Source: Dendrocalamus latiflorus (Eukaryota > Streptophyta > Magnoliopsida > Poales > Poaceae). Taken from it: a stretch of 64,000 bases of DNA. Location of the stretch: positions 2,900,056 to 2,964,055 of the forward strand of contig CM029620.1 of assembly GCA_017311315.1 (NCBI GenBank). Direction: 5' to 3'. Positions 57,668-64,000 of this stretch are shown here, piece after piece. The notes under the pieces were generated by a model. It ran no database searches, was not told where the DNA came from, and saw only the letters and a list, made by a program, of their open reading frames with translations. The position numbers were made by a program, and so were the translations under genes. Position 1 is the stretch's first letter, and each line of letters starts with the position of its first letter.

Positions 57668-59837
57668 TGGGGTATCTGAACGGAGAAATCGCACCTTATT
57701 AGATATGGTGCGCTCCATGATGAGCCAAACTGATCTTCCGTTGTCCTTTTGGGGGTACGCTCTTGAAACAGCCGCTTTCACTCTAAACAGGGTTCCATCA
57801 AAATCAGTAGAAAAGACACCATATGAGATGTGGACAGGACAATGTCCTAGCTTGTCTTTTCTTAAGGTTTGGGGATGTGAGGCTTATGTAAAACGTTTAC
57901 AATCTGATAAGCTCACTCCTAAATCTGATAAATGCTTCTTTATCGGGTATCCTAAGGAAACAAAAGGATATTACTTCTATAATCAAGGAGAAGGCAAAGT
58001 GTTTGTCGCCCGGCATGGTGTCTTCTTAGAGAAAGAGTTTCTCTCAAGAAGGGATAGTGGGAGCACGGTGCAACTTGAAGAAATTCGAGAAACACCTGAA
58101 AACGTTTCAGCTCCTACAGAACCACAACAGGATGAACAAACTATTGAAGAACTTGTTGTGGACACACCGGCACCACGTAGGTCAGAGAGGTCACGTCGTG
58201 CACCTGAGAGGTACATGTTCTTGACTACTCAACAACGGGACATATTGTTGTTAGACAACGATGAGCCTAAGACCTATGAAGAAGCGATGGTGGGACCAGA
58301 CTCTGAGAAATGGCTTGAAGCCATGAGATTCGAAATTGAATCCATGCACAGTAATCAAGTTTGGAACATGGTTGATCTACCTGATGGTGTTAAAACCATT
58401 GAGTGCAAATGGATTTTCAAGAAAAAGATAGACATAGATGGAAATGTTCACATCTATAAAGCGCGATTGGTGGCCAAAGGTTTCAAACAAATTCAAGGTG
58501 TTGATTATGATGAAACTTTTTCGCCCGTCGCAATGCTAAAGTCTATTCAGATCATTCTAGCGATTGCTGCATATTTCGACTATGAAATATGGCAAATGGA
58601 TGTCAAAACAGCTTTCCTTAATGGAAATCTGAGTGAGGATGTGTACATGACACAGCCCACGGGTTTTGTCGATCCGCAATCAGTTGGAAAGATATGCAAG
58701 CTGCAAAGATCCATTTATGGATTAAAGCAGGCATCTCGGAGTTGGAACATTCGTTTTGATGAAGTAATCAAAGGGTTTGGTTTCATCAAGAACGAAGAAG
58801 AACCTTGTGTTTACAAAAAGGCTAGTGGGAGCGCACTCGTGTTTCTGGTCTTATATGTGGATGACATATTACTAATCGGAAATGACATTCCTATGCTCGA
58901 ATCTGTTAAGTCTTCATTGAAAAATAGTTTCTCTATGAAAGACTTAGGAGAGGCGGCATATATTCTGGGCATCAAGATCTATAGGGATAGATCAAGAAGG
59001 CTAATTGGATTAAGCCAAGATATGTACATTGACAAGGTGTTGAAAAGGTTCAACATGCAGGATTCCAAGAAAGGCTTCCTACCTATGTCATATGGTATAA
59101 ATCTTAGCAAGAGTCAGTGTCCTAGTACACCTGACGAGCGGGATAAAATGAATGCGATTCCATATGCTTCGGCTATGGGGTCCATTATGTATGCCATGCT
59201 TTGTACACGTCCAGATGTCTCGTATGCTTTAAGTGCTACAAGTAGATACCAATCAAATCCAGGTGAAAGTCACTGGATTGCCGTAAAGAACATCTTGAAG
59301 TACTTGAGAAGAACTAAAGATGTGTTCCTCGTCTATGGGGGTGAGGAAGAGCTCCTTGTAAATGGTTACACCGATGCTAGCTTCCAAACTGACAAAGACG
59401 ATTTTAGATCGCAATCTGGATTTGTGTTCTGCCTGAACGGCGGTGCGGTGAGCTGGAAGAGTTCCAAGCAGGAGACGGTTGCTGATTCTACAACAGAAGC
59501 CGAGTACATAGCAGCTTCTGAAGCTGCTAAAGAGGCTGTTTGGATCAAGAAATTTGTTTCTGAGCTTGGTGTGGTGGCTAGTGCCTCCAGCCCAATGGAC
59601 CTCTACTGTGACAATAGTGGGGCCATTGCGCAAGCCAAGGAGCCTAGATCGCACCAGAAGTCCAAGCACATTCTACGGCGATTTCATCTCATCCGCGAGA
59701 TTGTGGAGAGAGGCGATGTGAAGATATGCAAAGTACAAACGGATTTGAACATTGCCGATCCGTTGACAAAGCCGCTTCCCCAGCCAAAGCATGAGGCTCA
59801 CACTAGGGCAATGGGTATTAGATACCTACATGGTTGA
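57668..59837 (+). pseudogene. copia integrase C-terminal half, RT and RNase H (severed part, itself open)
   Basis: After the TGGGG duplication the copia frame resumes at SERRNRTLLDMVRSMMSQTD. The remaining integrase and its C-terminal region follow, then RT with WIFKKKIDIDG, QMDVKTAFLNG and the catalytic YVDDILLIGND. RNase H follows with YTDASFQTD, TTEAEYIAASEAA and YCDNSGAIAQAKE. The frame is open to the TGA at 59835-59837 with no internal break, in contrast to the damaged gag side. It lacks its own start because the gypsy element separates it from the rest. The apparent frame beginning at 57444 includes LTR sequence and is an artefact. Confidence 0.9.
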
Positions 59838-59846
59838 CTCTAGTGC

Positions 59847-59857
59847 AAGTGGGAGAC
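59847..59857 (+). other. copia polypurine tract
   Basis: AAGTGGGAGAC just before the 3' LTR, the usual form in plant copia elements. Confidence 0.85.
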
Positions 59858-61276
59858 TATTAGTGATATGCCCTAGAGGCAACATGGAGATTTTATATAT
59901 CACATACTATGTTTATGATGCATTAGTTTGTTCCTTGAAATAGACATTATCATTATTGATCAATGAGTATGTGACTTATTCATGAGACTCTTAATGTTAA
60001 AATGTTGCAATTTCTAAATGATCCCTGATTATATATGATATGAGGAACAAATATGATTCAAAGATCAGCATATGTATTGATTGATGATCATGTCTCATGG
60101 ATCATGGTATGGAGATACCAAATCAATAATATGGACATGTGTTAGTGAACATATGTTGGATAGACCCGCCATGAGACACTGCAGAGATTCCATGTGTCAT
60201 TAGTTGGTCTCAAGTAGTGTTTTTGTAGAATCCTTAGACTTGAGATCATCATGGTTCCCAACATGCGTAGTAGCCTATTTTGGGACTACTAACCACTACT
60301 CCGTAACTGGGTAGTCATAAAAGTAGTCTTCGGGTTTGCTATGAAACATGTAGTGGGATGTGAATGATCAAGATAGAATTTGCCCCTCCTTATGGGAGAG
60401 ATATCTCTGGGCCCCTCGATGTAATGGATTATGAAAGTGCATGGCCATGCCAATGTGATTGAGGAGTCAATCACAAGTTTATAATCCATCACGGAATCGA
60501 GAGAGTGATTGAGCTATTAAGAGGATGACACAGGTCTCGCCTTGAGCTTAATCTATATCGTGAGGCAAAGGGATTCGTACATGAGAACATTACAGGTTCA
60601 GCCGATATGATCTTTACGTATACTTTGGGGTTAATATGTCTTGCTAGAGGCCGCTATTAACAGGGTGACCGGAAAGGCGTTTCCGGGTCGCGACCAAGTA
60701 TACGTGAACCTACAGGGTCGCACACTTAACGGGTTGGAACACTAATTCGAATGTGATTCGGATGTGGGCTCAATTCGGATAGAGATCCGGATAGACTCCT
60801 ATTGGGCCTCGGTCCACGAGGCCCAAGTGAGGAGGTATATGTATATGGAGGCGGGGGGGGGGGGGGGCTGAGGGATACACACTTCTGTTCCTCCCGAGCA
60901 AAACCCTAGCCGCCACCTCCCGAGCCAAACCCTAGCCGCTCGCGAGTGCTGGTACACTCGCGATCGGCGTTCCAGCCCCGGACGTGTGAATACCGGTGGA
61001 GGCGCTGCTCGTTGCGGCGTTGATCAGCATCAACAATCTACAGATTGGATCTGCTCGCGGTGTGGTTGATCGCGTGGAGGAGACGATCTGTTCGGGACGA
61101 TCGGCTACTTCCACTACTACCTCGACGCGCGTGGTTGGATCGGCTTCTCCAACTCTTCTTCCGCTGCGCTGCGCGTCTAGTGGTAACGATCTATGATCCC
61201 TCCTTAGCATGATGTCCTGGTGTGCGCGGTAGAAATTTTTTATTTTCTGCTATCGTAGCCTACGCGCGTTCCTTCA
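59858..61276 (+). repeat. copia 3' LTR
   Basis: 1419 bp, ending TTCCTTCA followed by the GGAAC duplication. It starts TATTAG where the 5' copy starts TGTTAG, so the canonical TG terminus is mutated here. It has a longer poly-G run (about 60852-60867) and the duplicated CCTAGCCGC block near 60905-60940. Confidence 0.92.
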
Positions 61277-61281
61277 GGAAC

Positions 61282-61787
61282 CTTCACTATAAAATTAATG
61301 ATAGTTCAGTTAAAACATTTACTTTATTAAATTGATGACTTCGAAAATAATTAGTAGTAATTGAAATTAAAACATTGCTTTGTGCAAAAGAACCATATAG
61401 CCTTCCTTTGTCAAGCCTTGCATCTATTGCATTTTTCCCAAGACTTGCGGAGTACTTTATGTAGTCACATGCTGCACTCAAAAATAATAATCAGAGGAAT
61501 ACGAAACTCAAGAAGGAGACTACGACTACTTCGCGGGTGGATTCGACGAAGGATTCCAGGAGTTCTAGGTCGCGCTTCCCCAGTCAATTGCCTGTGGCGT
61601 ATTGATGGGTCTTCGCCGGATTTATCTTTTTGCTTCCGCTGTGTTCTGTGTGTGTGTGAGGTCTTGAAACCACAGTTGTAATAATGAGACCTGAGGGTCA
61701 GTACTCTTTATTATTGTAATAATGCGTTGTTCGTTATGAATCATTTCTGTTTAAACTGTGTGCACTAGCTTTGATCTGGGACTAGTT
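61282..61787 (+). repeat. remainder of the gag-only gypsy 3' LTR, truncated
   Basis: Continues the LTR interrupted at 39564. Landmarks shared with the other gypsy LTRs include aagccttgcat, gacttgcggagtac, attcgacgaaggattcc and ctgtgtgcactagc. It stops at GGACTAGT, about 65-85 bases short of the expected TCTCTACA-type end, where satellite begins. Confidence 0.78.
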
Positions 61788-63680
61788 CCATCTGAAACTT
61801 CAAACTCTATTCATACGAAATCAAGTCACATAATGAAACTGAGTGCCAGCACCCTGAATGGAATTCGTATGCACCCTAGCACACTTCAACATTTATTTTG
61901 AATCCGTCTAGATCGGTGTGAAAGTTTCCTCAACGACAGGTTCTAATTGGAAGTAGAAACTCCATTCATACAAAATCAAGGCACGAAACAAATATCTGTG
62001 TCAAACACCCAGAATGGAGTGTAGATGCGATGTAGCTCATTTTGGCATGCGTTTCGAATCCGTCCAACTTGGTGTGAAACTTAACTCAATGACGGGTACC
62101 ATTGGATAGTACAAACTCTATGAGCACAAAATCAATGAACGAAATGAAACTGAATACCTCAGATGGAGCTCATGTACGCCCTAGCTCATTTTGGCAAGCA
62201 TTTCAAATCCGTCCGAGTCAATGTGATAGTTTCCTCCACGATGGGTTCCATCTAAAATTACAAACTCCGTACGTACGAAATCAAGGCATGAAATGAAACC
62301 GAGTGCCAAACACCCCAATGGAGCTCATTTTGGCACGCTATTCGAATCCGTTTGAGTCGGTGTGAAACTTTGTCCATGACAGGGTCCATTGGGTAATACA
62401 AACTTCATGCACAGAAAATCGAGCAACGTAATGAAACAACATGCCAACATCCCGAATGGAATTCATATGTGCCCTAACTAATTTTGGCTTGCATTGGAAT
62501 CCATCTGAGTAGCTGTGAAACTTTCATCTACAGTGGTTGTAACTGAAACAACAAACTCCATGCACACAAAATCGTGGCATATAATTAAACTGGTTGTGAA
62601 ACACCTCGGATGGAGTTCATATGCACCGTACATCATTCGAGCATGCATTTTGAATCTGCCTGAGTTGGTGTGAAGCTTTCTCAACGACGGGTTCCAACTG
62701 TTACTGCAGTGCCATTCGTACGAAATTAATGCGTGAAAACAAACTAAGTGAAAAACACCTCAAATGGAACACATATACACCCTAGCTCATTTTGGCATGC
62801 ATTTCAATTTCACTCGAGTCGGTATGACACTTTCCTCTATGACGACTTCCGTCTGAAACGTCAAACTCTATTCATACGAAATCAAGTCACGTAATGAAAC
62901 TGAGTGCCAGCACCCTGAATGGAATTCGTATGCATCCTAGCACACTTCAACATTTATTTTGAATCCATGTAGGTCGGTGTGAAAGTTTCCTCCACGACAG
63001 GTTCTAATTGGAAGTAGAAACTCCATTCATACAAAATCAAGGCACAAAACAAAACTAAGTGTCAAACACCCAAAATGGAGTGTGGATGCGATGTAGCTCA
63101 TATTGGTATGCGTTTCGAATCCGTCCAACTTGGTGTGAAACTTAACTCAATGATGGGTACCATTGGATAGTACAAACTCTATGAGCACAAAATCAATGAA
63201 CGAAATGAAACTGAGTGCCAATACCTTGGATGGAGCTCATATACGCCCTAGCCCATTTTGGCAAGCATTTCAAATCCGTCCGAGTCAGCGTGACAGTTTC
63301 CTCCACGATGGTTTCCATCTGAAACTACAAACTCCATATGTACGAAATCAAGACATGAAATGAAACTGAGTGCGAAACACCCGAATGGAGTTCATATGCA
63401 CCCTAGCTCATTTTGGCACGTATTTCGAATCCGTTTGAGACGGTGTGAAACTTTGTCTATGGCAGGGTCCATTGGGCAATAGAAACTCCATACACAGAAA
63501 ATCGAGCAACGTAATGAAACAACGTGCCAACATCCCGAATGGAATTCATATGTGCCCTAGCTCATTTTAGCCTACATCTTGAATCCGTCCGAGTCGGTGT
63601 AAAACTTCTTTCTACAGTGCGTTGCTACAAACACAATTCGTATGAAATCTTGGCACAAAATGAAATTGAATTCCAACTGA
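61788..63680. repeat. satellite DNA, ~150-bp monomers in a ~1061-bp higher-order repeat
   Basis: About twelve monomers each read roughly aaactccat-cgaaatcaa...gaatggagttcatatgcaccctagctcattttggca...cgaatccgtccgagtcggtgtgaaact. Adjacent monomers are well diverged, but monomer n and n+7 are nearly identical: the phrase at 61801 recurs at 62862, a 1061-base shift. Monomer length is in the range of grass centromere satellites such as CentO (155 bp) and CentC (156 bp). Short open frames at matching positions (62102-62296 and 63163-63363) are by-products. The last copy fades after about 63620. Confidence 0.88.
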
Positions 63681-63689
63681 TGCGGATAC

Positions 63690-64000
63690 GCACATGCTTA
63701 GCACTTCTAAGTCAAATACATTATTTCACTGGAAAGAAGTATTGAGCTGCGTTAAATATTGTCAGGTGAATTTGTTTCTTAATGAATTTTCTTCTATTCG
63801 TGGGAACAATATACTATCTTGTGCCAAATTCTTGTTTATTATTAGGTTTGAATATTGAATGATTCCGGGGCCAAAGCAATGGAAAAGCACAAGGAGGGTA
63901 ATCATATTTGCTACCAAGAACAAAAAGCTAAAAGGCAATGAAAATGGAAAGGAGAAAGCCAAGCAGCCCATGCAGCTGAGCAAGGAGGAAAGAAGCCCAT
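63690..64000. other. window end, unassigned
   Basis: AT-rich then purine-rich sequence; no recognised gene or repeat. Confidence 0.4.

Larger units (their letters stand above)
39565..61276 (+). mobile_element. Ty1/copia element carrying two nested gypsy insertions
   Basis: LTRs at 39565-40883 and 59858-61276 flank a copia polyprotein split over 50010-51803 and 57668-59837. The target duplication GGAAC is at 39560-39564 and 61277-61281. A Met-tRNA primer site and a polypurine tract are in the right places. The LTR start, ...GATATGCCCTAGAGGCAA, resembles the Angela/BARE/RIRE1 group, recognised from memory. The 21.7-kb span contains a tandem gag-only gypsy array (41180-49836) and a deleted CRM-like element (51804-57667). 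Without these the element would be about 7.2 kb. Confidence 0.92.

Noticed and set aside
62102..63363. Two 64-66-codon frames starting MDSTNSMSTKSMNEMKL
   Set aside because: They are the same place in successive higher-order satellite repeats, not genes.
61788..63680. A CRISPR-like array
   Set aside because: Head-to-tail ~150-bp monomers without short repeats and unique spacers; eukaryotic satellite.

Overview
This window is transposable-element-rich plant DNA, almost certainly from a grass (Poaceae). The signs are initiator-tRNA-Met primer sites, LTR families of grass type, GC-rich 5' exons and a roughly 150-bp satellite. I cannot fix the genus. No intact single-copy host gene is visible. 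Nearly everything is LTR retrotransposons, a CACTA transposon, gene fragments and satellite.

Layout. 1-3471: 3' part of a broken Ty3/gypsy element (CRM-like pol plus 3' LTR), abutting an interrupted minus-strand exon (3472-3757) and plain intergenic DNA. 6045-17109: a nearly complete minus-strand Ty1/copia Sirevirus with two ~1.98-kb LTRs and a perfect GTAAA target duplication. 17522-23155: degenerate minus-strand CACTA (TNP2-type) transposase flanked by GC-rich minisatellites. 23850-28825: a ~5-kb gypsy solo LTR. 30100-32669: partial copies of host genes (importin alpha and Iojap/RsfS-like), then a tRNA-like SINE head and, at 33960-34488, a CACTA terminus ending TAGTAGTG.

34489-61787 is one nest. 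A gag-only gypsy element (34489-39564, resuming at 61277 and cut at about 61787) has a Ty1/copia element (39565-61276, GGAAC target duplication) in its 3' LTR. That copia element carries two further gypsy insertions. One is a tandem minus-strand LTR-internal-LTR-internal array of gag-only units (41180-49836). The other is an internally deleted CRM-like element (51804-57667, TGGGG target duplication) that splits the copia integrase. 61788 to about 63680 is a satellite of ~150-bp monomers arranged as a ~1061-bp higher-order repeat.

How it fits together. The gag-only gypsy copies and the deletion derivative keep LTRs, primer site, polypurine tract and Gag while lacking part or all of Pol. That is the pattern of non-autonomous elements that would borrow enzymes from full-length relatives. 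Nonsense codons across the decayed genes mostly fit C-to-T changes, as expected for methylated silenced repeats. The CRM-like elements and the satellite suggest a pericentromeric or heterochromatic position; this is inference.
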